Of a DNA stretch of 64,000 nt, positions 7,891-16,870 are shown in pieces. The stretch lies in the NCBI GenBank assembly GCA_965267485.1, contig OZ254080.1, positions 2,790,001 to 2,854,000 of the forward strand, given 5' to 3'. The position numbers and the translations under genes were made by a program. Origin of the DNA: JANQJA01 sp965267485 (GTDB taxonomy: Bacteria > Pseudomonadota > Gammaproteobacteria > Pseudomonadales > Azotimanducaceae). The notes beneath the pieces are model-generated. The model ran no database searches and was not told the DNA's origin. It worked only from the letters and a program-made list of their open reading frames with translations. The number at the start of each line of letters is the position of its first letter. Position 1 is the first letter of the stretch.

Positions 7891-9402
7891 TCAGGCGGGA
7901 TCGAACGTCAGACCGTCCGCTGTTGGCCGTAGCCTGCCCTCTGAACCAACCTGTTCCACTGCGACGAACGCGTCGAGCACCGAACGCTCCGCCGGCGTGT
8001 TCGCAAGGAAGCGCTGACCGTCTTCACTCGTTCCTACCACGATGCCCCGGTTCGGCGCGCCATCGCGATCGTAACCGACCGTGTACGCATCGATTCGCCC
8101 CATGCCCTCAATGTCTGTGACCACCGGTCTCGCCGTGACATCCATCTCGTTGGAGGGCAGATTGTCGATCAGGCCGTCCCAGGGTAGCCCGTCTTCCCTT
8201 GGCCTCGACCCCAATACGCACGCCGAGTGCTTGGTCAGGTACCAGCCGTTCCCGGTCGCGAGGCCCAGCTTGCCAGGCGCCTGCTGCAGCTGCTGGACCA
8301 TGGTCGCGGTGGAATGCAGCGTGTAGGCACTGGCCGGGCCGCCCGCATAGGGCAGCCCGCCGGTCACGGTGAAACCGCGGGGGTCATCAAGCGGCAGGCC
8401 CATCATCTCGCAAGCCATTTCGACCGCGATGGGAAAACAACTGTAGAAGTCGATCAGGTCGATCTCGGACATGTCGACACCGGCATTGCTGAGCGCAGAG
8501 ACATGCGTGTCCTTCATCGACGGGCATTGCGTAAAGTCGGGGCGCTCTGTCGCCCACCAGGCCTGCTCCTGCGAGTGGGCTCCGCCCCACCAGTAGACGA
8601 TCTTCTCTTCGGGTACGCCGAGCTTTCGTGCTTCTGCGAGCGAGCACATGATGAGTCCGGCCGCCTGCTCGGTATTCAGGACCGCGTTGAGATACTTCGG
8701 ATAGGGAAAGGAAATCATCCGGTTGGCGGGCGTCACGGTGACCAGCTCTTCGGCTGAACGCTGCGTCGGAAACCAGGCGTAGGGATTGTTCGCCGCAACG
8801 TCGGTGAAGCGGGTAAACAGATCGCCCATCAGGCGCCGGTGCGCATCGAAGTCGAGCCCCTTGCGAGCCCGCATCGCATTCTCGAACAGCGGGTAGATGT
8901 CCGGCGGCTGCTTGAGGCCGTACTGCGCTTCGAGTTCGGTATTGCCGGGCTCATCACCACCAATCAGGCGCGGTTTGCCGCTCCCTCCCCGCGTCCACTC
9001 GAGCTGGTGGCCGGCCCCGATGGCCTTCATCAGGACCTTCAGATTGTTGCAGCCACCAACGAAAGCCAGATTGCACTGGCCGTCCACGATCTGCGATGCA
9101 ACGTGATTGACGAGGGTGATCCCGACCTGACCGCCCGTGCCGGTCACGATCTCGTTGGCTGGCGTCGCACCGATGCGACGCGCCACCAGGTTCGGTGCAT
9201 TGTCGGGATTCCAGCCCGCCGTCGCCACCAGCGCGACGGTGTCGAGTTTCGCCAGCATCGCGTTGCCGCCTCCGGCGTCCTCAGCGGCCTCTGTCGCCAT
9301 CTGCGTCAACATGTCGAGCGGTTCGATATGACGATCGATGTCCGCATCGCGATCCACGAGCTGCGCGGTTCCGATGATGACAGGCGTGTATTCCTCGTTC
9401 AT
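7891..9402 (-). CDS. Thiolase-like protein (TLP1-type acetyl-CoA acetyltransferase family)
   Basis: The 503-residue protein has a thiolase fold: N-terminal YTPVIIGTAQ, the region that normally carries the nucleophile (ANEIVTGTGGQVGITLVNHVASQIVDGQCNLAFVGG) and a C-terminal KHSACVLGSRP. The nucleophilic Cys expected in the first motif (N..CASG) is absent, replaced by GTGGQVG. The extra C-terminal 80 residues fit the additional domain of thiolase-like protein type 1. Such proteins are annotated as acetyl-CoA acetyltransferases, but their chemistry is uncertain without the Cys. The start is ATG 9402 with GGGGAGGT upstream. It is divergent from the amidohydrolase at 9530. Confidence 0.8.
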   Translation of the reverse strand: MNEEYTPVIIGTAQLVDRDADIDRHIEPLDMLTQMATEAAEDAGGGNAMLAKLDTVALVATAGWNPDNAPNLVARRIGATPANEIVTGTGGQVGITLVNHVASQIVDGQCNLAFVGGCNNLKVLMKAIGAGHQLEWTRGGSGKPRLIGGDEPGNTELEAQYGLKQPPDIYPLFENAMRARKGLDFDAHRRLMGDLFTRFTDVAANNPYAWFPTQRSAEELVTVTPANRMISFPYPKYLNAVLNTEQAAGLIMCSLAEARKLGVPEEKIVYWWGGAHSQEQAWWATERPDFTQCPSMKDTHVSALSNAGVDMSEIDLIDFYSCFPIAVEMACEMMGLPLDDPRGFTVTGGLPYAGGPASAYTLHSTATMVQQLQQAPGKLGLATGNGWYLTKHSACVLGSRPREDGLPWDGLIDNLPSNEMDVTARPVVTDIEGMGRIDAYTVGYDRDGAPNRGIVVGTSEDGQRFLANTPAERSVLDAFVAVEQVGSEGRLRPTADGLTFDPA

Positions 9403-9529
9403 GGCGACCTCCCCCTGGCCAAGTCGAATCCCGTTATCATAGCGACTTTGGGGTGATCTGTACGCGCAGCAGACGCTAACGATTACGATCACCCGCACGA
9501 TGACCAGACGATCGAGGAGGGAGCGATCC

Positions 9530-10528
9530 ATGGACAAGCAGAAGTGGCTCGAACAGGTAACTGAGGACATTATTGAACCGGATCGCCCGATCTGTGACCC
9601 GCACCATCACCTGTGGAATCACCCCGGCAGCCGCTACCTGCTCGACGAACTGCTGGAGGATACCGGCAGCGGCCATCGCGTGGTGAGCACCGTGTTCGTG
9701 GAATGCGCGTCAATGTATCGCGCGGACGGGCCAACGGAACTGCGACCGGTGGGTGAAACCGAGTTCGTTCAGGGCATCGCCGCGATGAGCTCGAGCGGTG
9801 GCTACGGCGAAACACGTGCGGCCTGCGGCATCGTCAGCCACGCCGACCTGACGCTCGGTGACGAGGTGCGTCCTGTGCTCGAGGCACACATCGCTGCCAG
9901 CCCCAACCGATTTCGCGGCATCCGGCACGCGACCGGCTGGCATGAGAGTGACTCGGTGAGAAACTCCCATTCGAATCCGCCCGCCCACCTGATGCTCGAC
10001 GAGAATTTCCAGCAGGGTCTGAGGGTCCTCGCCGATTTGGACCTGACCTTCGATGCCTGGTTCTACCACACACAGCTCGACGAGTTCGTGGCCCTGGCGC
10101 AGGCAGTCCCGGAGGCGACGATCGTGCTCGATCACTTCGGCGGCCCGCTCGGCATCGGCCCGTATGCCGGCAAGGCCGACGACGTGTTCGCCGCCTGGCG
10201 TGACGCCATCGCGGCGCTCGAACACTGCCCGAACGTCCACTTCAAACTCGGCGGCATCAACATGAAGGTCAACGGATTCGGCTGGCATCAGCGTGCGAAG
10301 CCGCCGACATCCGACGAACTCGTGGACGCAACCGCGAGATACTACGAGTTCTGCATCGACACCTTCGGCGCCGAGCGGTGCATGTTCGAGTCCAATTTTC
10401 CGGTGGACAAGGAATCGTGCTCTTACGCCGTGCTCTGGAATGCATTCAAGAAGCTGGCAAGCGCCCGCAGCGACGCCGAGAAGTCGGCGCTGTTCCACGA
10501 TACGGCGACGCGGGTCTACCGACTCTGA
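9530..10528 (+). CDS. Amidohydrolase family protein (TIM-barrel, PF04909-like)
   Basis: The 332-residue metal-dependent hydrolase has the N-terminal DPHHHLW (HxH metal motif) near residue 21, a central HFGGP (histidine ligand, residues about 201-205), and the C-terminal MFESNFPVDK in place of the usual D-containing GSDFP; the final conserved Asp is at PVD. The family includes lactonases and ACMSD-like decarboxylases acting on aromatic or lactone substrates. I set the start at 9530, with GAGGAGGGAG at the right distance, rather than the in-frame ATG at 9500. It is divergent from the thiolase-like gene and the two may share a pathway; the substrate is unknown. Confidence 0.85.
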   Translation: MDKQKWLEQVTEDIIEPDRPICDPHHHLWNHPGSRYLLDELLEDTGSGHRVVSTVFVECASMYRADGPTELRPVGETEFVQGIAAMSSSGGYGETRAACGIVSHADLTLGDEVRPVLEAHIAASPNRFRGIRHATGWHESDSVRNSHSNPPAHLMLDENFQQGLRVLADLDLTFDAWFYHTQLDEFVALAQAVPEATIVLDHFGGPLGIGPYAGKADDVFAAWRDAIAALEHCPNVHFKLGGINMKVNGFGWHQRAKPPTSDELVDATARYYEFCIDTFGAERCMFESNFPVDKESCSYAVLWNAFKKLASARSDAEKSALFHDTATRVYRL

Positions 10529-10533
10529 ACGCT

Positions 10534-10890
10534 TCAGAACAGGATGTCGAAGACGATGAGCCCGGCAACAACCAGCCCGGCGATCAGGCCGGAGATCAAC
10601 GGCGACGGGTCTTCCCGTTCACCCAGCCGGAAGGGGTGCTGGTAGAAGTCCCTGATTTCGGCCGCTGACTGCCCAAACCACCAGGGCGGCAAGCGGCCCA
10701 GCAACACGGGCGGCACCAGGATGTAGACAAATGCGGCCATCAACAACGTACCAACGGGATTCTTCTCAAGTACCGACAGCACGAGTTCCACCGAACCCAT
10801 GACAATCAGGAAAACACCGGCGCCCCGCACCATCGGCGACAATGCCGGGAATGCCTTCGACGGCGGTGTCTTTTTCGCTGAATCGTTCAT
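10534..10890 (-). CDS. Small membrane protein of unknown function
   Basis: The 118-residue protein (from ATG 10890) has three probable membrane helices: GAGVFLIVMGSVELVLSVL, TLLMAAFVYILVPPVLL and GLIAGLVVAGLIVFDIL. A polar segment between helices 2 and 3 (PPWWFGQSAAEIRDFYQHPFRLGERED) is rich in aromatic residues. A longer start at 10932 would add a non-membrane leader and overlaps the promoter region of the MATE gene, so the shorter start is preferred. I do not recognise the family. It is convergent with the amidohydrolase, 5 bases apart. Confidence 0.65.
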   Translation of the reverse strand: MNDSAKKTPPSKAFPALSPMVRGAGVFLIVMGSVELVLSVLEKNPVGTLLMAAFVYILVPPVLLGRLPPWWFGQSAAEIRDFYQHPFRLGEREDPSPLISGLIAGLVVAGLIVFDILF

Positions 10891-10977
10891 CGCCGGCACG
10901 ATAGCGCAAACCTGCGATCCCGACGATGGCAAATGTCCTACATTCCTGTGCGAGATGTGCGCTTCGTGGGCCGGACA

Positions 10978-12300
10978 ATGAATCAGATGGCCGACATCAC
11001 ACGATTGCGCGTTGTCGCGATCGCCTGGCCGATCATCCTGTCAAACCTTTCGACGCCCCTGCTGGGCCTTGTCGACACTGCCGTCATCGGCAACCTCGGT
11101 GATCCTGCACTGATCGGCGCCATCGCGATCGGTGGCATGATCTTCAGCTTTCTGTACTGGGGATTCGGCTTCCTCAGGATGGGCACGACCGGACTCGTCT
11201 CGCAGGCGGCAGGACGGGGCGATACTGCCGAGGTGACCGCGAGCTTCTACCGTGCGCTCGGCGTGGGCGCCGGCATCGGGCTCATCCTGCTCATCGCGCA
11301 GGTGCCGATTGCTGCCCTCGCTTTTACATTGATCGACGGAACGGGCGACGTCGAAGCCGCCGCCTCGACGTACTTCACCATTCGCATACTCGGCGCGCCC
11401 TTCTCACTCGCCCATCTCGCGGTCATGGGCTTCCTGCTGGGCCAGCAACGAACGCGGGCACTGCTCCTGCTCCAGCTCCTGCTCAACGGCACCAACATCG
11501 TTCTGGATTTCGCGTTCGTCGTCGGCCTCGACATGGGCGTCGCCGGTGTCGCCCTCGCGACCGTCATCGCCGAGGTGCTCGCCATCCTGGTCGGCACGGG
11601 TATGGTGCTCCACCAGCTCCACGGCTCGGCAAGCCTGCGTGTGCCCTGGGCGAAACTCGTCGACGTCACGGCAATACGCCGCATGTTCGATGTCAACCGC
11701 GACATCATGATCCGGACGCTCTGCCTGATCTTTGCGTTCGCCTGGTTCACCAACGAGGGCGCACGGGCAGGCGAGACCATCCTTGCGGCGAATGCCATCC
11801 TCATGCAGTTCGTCACGTTCAGCGCATTCTTTCTCGACGGTTTTGCCCTTGCCGCCGAAACGCTTGTGGGCCACGCGGTTGGCGCCGCGAACCGAGCGCG
11901 GCTCGATCGAACGATCAGGATCACGGGAGAGCTGGCGCTGGCGACCTCGGTGATGCTCAGTTTCGCCTTCGCGCTCGTCGCCGGGCCGGTCATCGGCATA
12001 CTGACCAACGTCAACACGGTCATCGACGCAACTCACGTTTATCTGCCGTGGGTGATTGTCGCCCCGGTCGTTTCCGTCTGGTGCTACCTGCTGGACGGCG
12101 TCTTCATCGGCGCGACGCGAACCGTCGAGATGCGCAACGCCATGATCCTTTCGCTCGCCGGTTATCTGGGTGCCTGGTGGCTGCTTTCGCCGCTCGGGAA
12201 TCAGGGCCTCTGGGCATCGCTCATGCTGTACTTCATTGCGCGGGCCGCCTCCCTCTATGCGTATCTGCCCGCCGTCAGACAATCGTGCCGGCAAAATTGA
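10978..12300 (+). CDS. MATE-family efflux transporter, DinF-like
   Basis: The 440-residue protein has 12 predicted membrane helices in two similar halves. It carries MATE-type signatures: WPIILSNLSTPLLGLVDTAVIGNLGD at the N-terminus and FGFLRMGTTGLVSQAAG, the DinF-subfamily pattern. DinF proteins are cation-coupled multidrug exporters of the cytoplasmic membrane, linked in E. coli to oxidative and bile-salt resistance. The frame is open from 10933, but ATG 10978 places the first helix close to the start as in the family. It stands alone on the plus strand. Confidence 0.87.
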   Translation: MNQMADITRLRVVAIAWPIILSNLSTPLLGLVDTAVIGNLGDPALIGAIAIGGMIFSFLYWGFGFLRMGTTGLVSQAAGRGDTAEVTASFYRALGVGAGIGLILLIAQVPIAALAFTLIDGTGDVEAAASTYFTIRILGAPFSLAHLAVMGFLLGQQRTRALLLLQLLLNGTNIVLDFAFVVGLDMGVAGVALATVIAEVLAILVGTGMVLHQLHGSASLRVPWAKLVDVTAIRRMFDVNRDIMIRTLCLIFAFAWFTNEGARAGETILAANAILMQFVTFSAFFLDGFALAAETLVGHAVGAANRARLDRTIRITGELALATSVMLSFAFALVAGPVIGILTNVNTVIDATHVYLPWVIVAPVVSVWCYLLDGVFIGATRTVEMRNAMILSLAGYLGAWWLLSPLGNQGLWASLMLYFIARAASLYAYLPAVRQSCRQN

Positions 12301-12366
12301 CAGCCACCCCCTTGAGCCGTCCGTTGCTGCTGATAATATGACCATCCGGCAATCAGGATCGGCGGA

Positions 12367-12639
12367 ATGATCGAACAGGAAATCAAGCGTCTCGAGAATC
12401 GGATTCAGGAACTGGAAGAGAAGATCCTGCCGCAGCTCGAGCACCGAACCGAATTCCTGTACGCCCAGATTGTGCCGCTGCACGAGGGCAGCGACGAGCG
12501 CGAGAAACTCGAACAGGAGTTCAAGGTACTCAGCAAGGAACTGCGACTTCGAAGCGACGAGAAGGTCAACTCCCGGCAGGAGGTCGCGCGACTCCGCAAG
12601 GACCTCGAATCCCGCACCATGATCCGGCGGCGCTACTGA
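12367..12639 (+). CDS. Small coiled-coil protein
   Basis: The 90-residue protein is almost entirely charged coiled coil (IEQEIKRLENRIQELEEKI ... EREKLEQEFKVLSKELRLR ... RQEVARLRKDLESR). There is no signal peptide or membrane helix. GGCGGA lies 3-8 bases before ATG 12367. Its last 7 bases overlap the end of the converging LysE-type gene. It could be an SlyX-like structural or adaptor protein; the family is not recognised and no function can be given. Confidence 0.6.
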   Translation: MIEQEIKRLENRIQELEEKILPQLEHRTEFLYAQIVPLHEGSDEREKLEQEFKVLSKELRLRSDEKVNSRQEVARLRKDLESRTMIRRRY

Positions 12640-13277
12640 TCTGCCATCAGCGCCTCGCGCGCCAGTATCAGCCCGAAGATCCCGAGGGCTGACCCCACCA
12701 CAACATCAATCGCTCGCCGCACATTCGCCTGTGCCAGCCAGCGTCGCATACGATCAACCGCTGCAGCGACGAGCCCGAGCCACACCACGCTGATCACGAA
12801 GTGGATGAACGCCAGCATCAGTGACTGTGCCAGCACGTTGCCGGCCTGGTCGACGAACTGCGGCAGGAACGCCATGTAGAAGACGATCGGCTTCGGGTTC
12901 AGGAGTTTGCTGAGGAGCCCTTCTCGAGCCGAACGCAGCAGACGGAAGTCCCGTGCAACCTCGGTCTCGAGGCCCAGCCCTTCCGTCTCACGAAAGGCAG
13001 CGCGCAGGCTCACCCACCCCAGCCAGACGAGATAGCCCGCGCCCGCCAGCTTCAGCAAACTGAAGAGAAAGGCAGACTGCAGCAGGATGACCGAGATACC
13101 CACTGCGGAAACGACCGCATGAACGAACAGTCCCGAGCAGATGCCCAGCGTTGTCACGAGGCCGTCAGGCATTCCCCCGCGGCTCGCGTTTCTGATGACC
13201 AGTACGGTGTCAACGCCCGGACTGATGGTCAGCAGCGTGATGGAGACCAGAAAGAGCCAGAGGCTCGTGGCTTCCAT
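12633..13277 (-). CDS. LysE/RhtB-family amino-acid exporter
   Basis: The 214-residue protein has the six-helix LysE pattern: the N-terminal TISPGVDTVLVIRNASRGG is the conserved .PGP....i....s.G element, and LLNPKPIVFYMAFLPQFVD near residue 132 matches the NPK....F..FLPQF signature. Members export amino acids or homoserine lactones by proton antiport. The start at 13277 puts the first helix at residue 3; the upstream GTG at 13313 adds a non-family leader. It follows the pmbA-like gene by 2 bases on the same strand, and the two may be cotranscribed. Confidence 0.87.
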   Translation of the reverse strand: MEATSLWLFLVSITLLTISPGVDTVLVIRNASRGGMPDGLVTTLGICSGLFVHAVVSAVGISVILLQSAFLFSLLKLAGAGYLVWLGWVSLRAAFRETEGLGLETEVARDFRLLRSAREGLLSKLLNPKPIVFYMAFLPQFVDQAGNVLAQSLMLAFIHFVISVVWLGLVAAAVDRMRRWLAQANVRRAIDVVVGSALGIFGLILAREALMADQ

Positions 13278-13279
13278 CG

Positions 13280-14569
13280 TCAGGAAGCAGTGATACCGGT
13301 CGCCTTGACCCACGGCAGCAGACTGCTGCCGAAATTGAGCCGTTCGCTCGATACCATGTCGACAGACTGGAGCAGGTCGACGAGATTGCCGGAGACGGTT
13401 GTCTCCTTGATCGGATACTGGATCTTCCCGTCCTTGATGTAATAGCTGTTCTTGGCAATGCCCGAGAAGTCGCCGCGATCATTCGGGCGCCCCCCTGAGA
13501 AGCGCGTGATCAGGATGCCTTCATCGACGCTCGCGATGAGATCATCGTACGGTGTCTCTCCCGCGTCGACGACCCAGGCACCACCGCTGTTCATGGCCCG
13601 CGCCATGTTCAGCTTGTTCGCGCCGTAGAGTCCGAGCAGATACGACTGCAGCTTGCCCGCCTCGACGACCGTCAGGTCTTCTGCCTTGAAACCGTCGCCG
13701 GTGACCCAGTAGCCGCCGGCCATGTCGGCCGCAAGCGGCATCGAGCGCAGCGTGAGCTTGTCGCTGGCAACCTGTTCGCCCAGCCGGTCCTGGTACACGG
13801 ACGTTCCGGCGATCATCGCGCCATCACTGATTCGGGCGGTGAGAAAACCGGTGAAGTCCGTCAGGCAGTTCGGCGCAATCACCAGATCACCCTTGAACTT
13901 GGCCGGAATGTGCTGCGTCGTGACCTGTTCGGTCGACTGGCGCAGCAGTTGGTCGACATTGGTCGCCTGCTCGATGGGCGTGTCGAGATCATAGGTGGCA
14001 TAGCCGGTATACATCATCGACGATGTATTCGGGCCATCCTTCGACGAGAACTGGACGCCGACCTGATAGAGACCGCGAGCGGTGTTGAAGCACACATCGT
14101 TGGAATTCGTGTAACAGCTTCGACGGCGAACGAACGTGACGCTGACCGAGCGGATATTGAGCGTCGGGTAGGTCGCATGAGCATACTTCTGCAGTTCGAC
14201 CACACGATCGTACATCGCATCGTAGTCGGGCTTGTCGACGCCACCCGCGAAGGACTCGTGCGGCTGGGCTGATGCGATGTCATAGGCCGCATCAGGGTTC
14301 GCCCCCTCCGCCATCGTCTTGAGATCGCCAATCGCTTCACCGATCGCCGCTTCGTCCGTCTTGTTCACCGAAAGCGATGCCCGCTTCTGGTCGTGGATAC
14401 CAACGAGCGAGATATCGGTCTCGAAGCTCGTCCTGAAGAGGTTGATTTCTCCGGTTTCGGCCTGGAGTTCATGCAATTCGTCGTTGCTCACGCGGCAGGC
14501 CGCCTTGTCGAACCCGGCTCGCTGGATCGAATCGAGCGTCTGTTGCGCCAGTGCTGTTTCGTCAGTCAT
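13280..14569 (-). CDS. pmbA: TldD/PmbA-family protein, PmbA-type subunit
   Basis: The 429-residue protein matches the PmbA (TldE) half of the TldD/TldE protease: N-terminal domain with DISLVGIHDQKRASLSVNKTDEAAIGEAI, central FKGDLVIAPNCLTDF and C-terminal NSGGAWVVDAGETPYDDLI...GILITRFSGGRPNDRGDFSGIAKNSYYIKDG. PmbA lacks the HExxxH zinc motif and acts with TldD. The heterodimer degrades unfolded or leader-type peptides and processes microcin B17 and CcdA in E. coli. ATG 14569 lies 8 bases after the tldD stop, so the two are one transcript. No RiPP precursor was found nearby. Confidence 0.85.
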   Translation of the reverse strand: MTDETALAQQTLDSIQRAGFDKAACRVSNDELHELQAETGEINLFRTSFETDISLVGIHDQKRASLSVNKTDEAAIGEAIGDLKTMAEGANPDAAYDIASAQPHESFAGGVDKPDYDAMYDRVVELQKYAHATYPTLNIRSVSVTFVRRRSCYTNSNDVCFNTARGLYQVGVQFSSKDGPNTSSMMYTGYATYDLDTPIEQATNVDQLLRQSTEQVTTQHIPAKFKGDLVIAPNCLTDFTGFLTARISDGAMIAGTSVYQDRLGEQVASDKLTLRSMPLAADMAGGYWVTGDGFKAEDLTVVEAGKLQSYLLGLYGANKLNMARAMNSGGAWVVDAGETPYDDLIASVDEGILITRFSGGRPNDRGDFSGIAKNSYYIKDGKIQYPIKETTVSGNLVDLLQSVDMVSSERLNFGSSLLPWVKATGITAS

Positions 14570-14577
14570 GTCGCCCC

Positions 14578-15966
14578 TCACTCGCCGCCGATGTAGACTT
14601 TGGTCTTGACCGCCGGCCCGCCCATCCCGACAGGCATGGGCTGCTTCTTGCCGCACATGCCGGCGCAGCTCCAGACCATGTCGTCGGAAAGCATGTCGAT
14701 TTCCTTCAGCATGTCGAACGCGACCCCGGAGATCGTGGTATCGGTAATCGCCCTGCCAAGCTTGCCATTCTTGATCTCGTAGCCCATCTGCACGCCGAAC
14801 ATGAACTCGCTCGTGCTGTCAGCCTGCCCGTTCGTGGGACGCATCAACAGATACCCATCCTCGATTGCGGCAATCATATCCTCATACTTGTCCTGCCCCG
14901 GCAGAATCGCGGTGTTGCGCATACGCACCAGCGGCTCGTCCGAGTAGCTGAAGGCCCGTGCGTTGCCGGTCAGGTCCATTCCAAAATACTGGGCGCTGTC
15001 CTTGTTGTGCATGAACGCCTTCAGGATGCCGTTTTCGATGAGCACCGTGTCCTGGCTCTCGACGCCTTCATCATCGAGATACACGGGTACGGGCAGTGTT
15101 TCGCCGTGCCAGGTATTGGCGAAGTCGACCAGTGTCACGAGTTCACTCGCGACCTGTTTGCCGATGTAGTCGCCCGCAACTGAACCGGCACGGACGATAT
15201 CGCCTTCCGTCGTGTGGCCGATCGCCTCGTGGGCGAGGATACCCGCAAGGTCGCTGGCGAGAATCACGTCGTGATAGCCGGATACCGGAAGCACCGCCTG
15301 CTTCTTGTCCATGAGTTGCTCATAAAGCCTGTCGATCTTCGCCTCCACCTCGTCGGCAGACTCGAAGACGTCCTCGAACTGGCCACGGGCACCCACCGCA
15401 TCAGCAAGCTCGATGGGCTGCCCTTGCTCGTTGCGCGTGGTGAGCTGTACCCGAATGATCGACCGGGTGTTGACGTTGTGGCCGCTGGACCCCTCGGAGG
15501 TCTGCAGCTTCTTCTCCATGTCGAGGCAGTTCATGCCAACCTGCCGCGAGACGATGTCCGGGCAGTTTTTCGTGATGAAGTCGTCGATGTGCTTCAGGAA
15601 ACGAATCTTCTCTTCCTGGCTCATGCGCGGCTTGCGTGTCGTGAAATCGCTGCTCCGGCTGCCAACCGATCTCGGCAGCGCGGCGGCCGGATCGCCCGTA
15701 CGTTTGGCGAGGAAGCCGGCGTTCGTCGTTGCCGCACGAATCGTATTCAGGATCGCGTCATTGCCGAGATCGGGGTTGGACGAAAAGCCCCAGGCACCCT
15801 GATCGAAGACGCGTGCGGACACGCCACCACTGGTATCGCGGGTATTCGAGACCACGTCGCCGTTCAGCAACGCAATGCTCTGGATGCGATTCTCGTGAAG
15901 ACGGAGCTCGGTGTAGGAAGAAAACTGGTTCGAATAGCGGGATAGGTCGATGTCCGCAATCTGCAT
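14578..15966 (-). CDS. tldD: TldD-like metallopeptidase subunit
   Basis: The 462-residue protein carries the TldD zinc motif HEAIGHTTEGD (HExxxH) near residue 246. The C-terminal segment CAGMCGKKQPMPVGMGGP corresponds to the family's C..GKEGQ..PVG.G.P. It would form the catalytic half of a heterodimer with the PmbA-like neighbour, with substrate peptides threaded into a central chamber in the cytoplasm. I chose ATG 15966 (MQIADIDL) because the 118 residues upstream in frame look like non-coding shadow. Adjacent pmbA, rather than the dispersed arrangement of E. coli, suggests a second-type TldD/E pair. Confidence 0.86.
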   Translation of the reverse strand: MQIADIDLSRYSNQFSSYTELRLHENRIQSIALLNGDVVSNTRDTSGGVSARVFDQGAWGFSSNPDLGNDAILNTIRAATTNAGFLAKRTGDPAAALPRSVGSRSSDFTTRKPRMSQEEKIRFLKHIDDFITKNCPDIVSRQVGMNCLDMEKKLQTSEGSSGHNVNTRSIIRVQLTTRNEQGQPIELADAVGARGQFEDVFESADEVEAKIDRLYEQLMDKKQAVLPVSGYHDVILASDLAGILAHEAIGHTTEGDIVRAGSVAGDYIGKQVASELVTLVDFANTWHGETLPVPVYLDDEGVESQDTVLIENGILKAFMHNKDSAQYFGMDLTGNARAFSYSDEPLVRMRNTAILPGQDKYEDMIAAIEDGYLLMRPTNGQADSTSEFMFGVQMGYEIKNGKLGRAITDTTISGVAFDMLKEIDMLSDDMVWSCAGMCGKKQPMPVGMGGPAVKTKVYIGGE

Positions 15967-16072
15967 GAGCGTGCTGCCTGATAAGTTGGGGAACGCCTGT
16001 ACGCTAGCGACGGCCTGACCCCAAGTCAACGAGGCGCTCGGTGAGTCGAGCGCCGGCGTCGACGGCTGCCGG

Positions 16073-16447
16073 TCAGACGCTCTCGGGGAGCAGGCCGACG
16101 AAGTGGTCGCGATACCCGTCAGACATGTATTCCCGGAACTCACCGGCATCGAGGAATGTCGCGTGGCAGCTCGTGCAGATCTCGAACCGGATCCGCACCG
16201 GCTCCTCGATGAGTCGCTGATCCATGATCCGGTCGCAGCGGGGGCATTCCACGTAGACGAGATCATTGAACTCGGCACCCAGCGACTCGTCACCGGTGTC
16301 GAGCGCGATCTGGTCCGCAACGAGTGCCAGATCCTGCTGCGTGAGCTGGTCGAAAAAGAGCCCGTGACAATGATTACAGCGATCGATCATCACGTCCTTG
16401 TCATAGACGCGCTCGGTTTGACCCTCGTCACACTTGGGACATTGCAT
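16073..16447 (-). CDS. Zinc-ribbon protein with two zf-TFIIB-like domains
   Basis: The 124-residue protein contains two four-cysteine/histidine clusters: CPKC near the start with DRCNHCHGLFFD, and CPRCDRIMD with EICTSCHATFLDAGEF. This pattern (CP.C .. CP.C.G.WLD..E) is the zf-TFIIB family of small bacterial zinc ribbons of unknown function. I favour the ATG at 16447, which has AGGA nine bases before it; an ATG at 16456 is also in frame. It is a single gene on the minus strand following the tldD start region. Nucleic-acid or protein binding is plausible but not shown. Confidence 0.75.
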   Translation of the reverse strand: MQCPKCDEGQTERVYDKDVMIDRCNHCHGLFFDQLTQQDLALVADQIALDTGDESLGAEFNDLVYVECPRCDRIMDQRLIEEPVRIRFEICTSCHATFLDAGEFREYMSDGYRDHFVGLLPESV

Positions 16448-16594
16448 GGCATTCATTCCTGAATCTGGTTGCGCGGAAAGGCCTCATTCGACCATAGCCC
16501 GAGTCACCAGATCAATGCAGATATTCCCCCACTATCAGCAGGATCAATCTCCGGTCCAGACCCCTTTAGATTCCGTAAACACGACCGATATTGG

Positions 16595-16623
16595 TTGCGC
16601 TGCAACATGGATTTCACTATACT
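16595..16623 (+). promoter_or_regulatory. Candidate sigma-70 promoter for the 61-residue gene
   Basis: TTGCGC at 16595-16600 and TATACT at 16618-16623 are separated by 17 bases. The -10 box matches TATAAT in 5 of 6 positions; the -35 box is weaker (first three positions). It ends 47 bases before ATG 16671 and lies in a locally AT-rich patch unlike the surrounding DNA. Confidence 0.5.
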
Positions 16624-16670
16624 GCACTGCAACAAATTTATTGGCAACCAAATAACCGGTTGAGGAAAAA

Positions 16671-16856
16671 ATGTTTAATTTCATGAAATTGGGCCTCCAC
16701 TTCAGTCCGCTTCTGTTCAATTCGATCGACCCGATGGTCATCGAGATGATCCGCGAAGAGCGTCTCGCGCGTGCCGCGGACGAGCATGCCGAGAAGCTTG
16801 CCGAGGCGCGCAAGTTTGCCGCGCAGGACGAAAGCGACCTGAAACAGGCCGCGTAA
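16671..16856 (+). CDS. 61-residue protein of unknown function
   Basis: The ORF has a clear ribosome site (GAGGAAAAA before ATG), its own candidate promoter at 16595-16623 and a GC-rich hairpin after the stop. The product begins with a hydrophobic/aromatic segment (MFNFMKLGLHFSPLLFNSID) and continues as a charged helix (IEMIREERLARAADEHAEKLAEARKFAAQDESDLKQAA). The N-terminal part is too short and polar to be a certain membrane anchor. I do not recognise a family. The independent expression signals make it a probable real small protein. Confidence 0.65.
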   Translation: MFNFMKLGLHFSPLLFNSIDPMVIEMIREERLARAADEHAEKLAEARKFAAQDESDLKQAA

Positions 16857-16870
16857 GCCATTGATGATCC

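Noticed and set aside
9421..9448. AAGTCG ... CGACTT inverted repeat between the thiolase-like and amidohydrolase genes
   Set aside because: Six-base arms separated by 16 bases are expected by chance in a region of this size; no regulator is adjacent.
16545..16575. Possible second RAYT/IS end (AGACCCCTTTAGATTCC-like)
   Set aside because: Only a loose resemblance to common transposon-end sequences; no partner inverted repeat or transposase is nearby.
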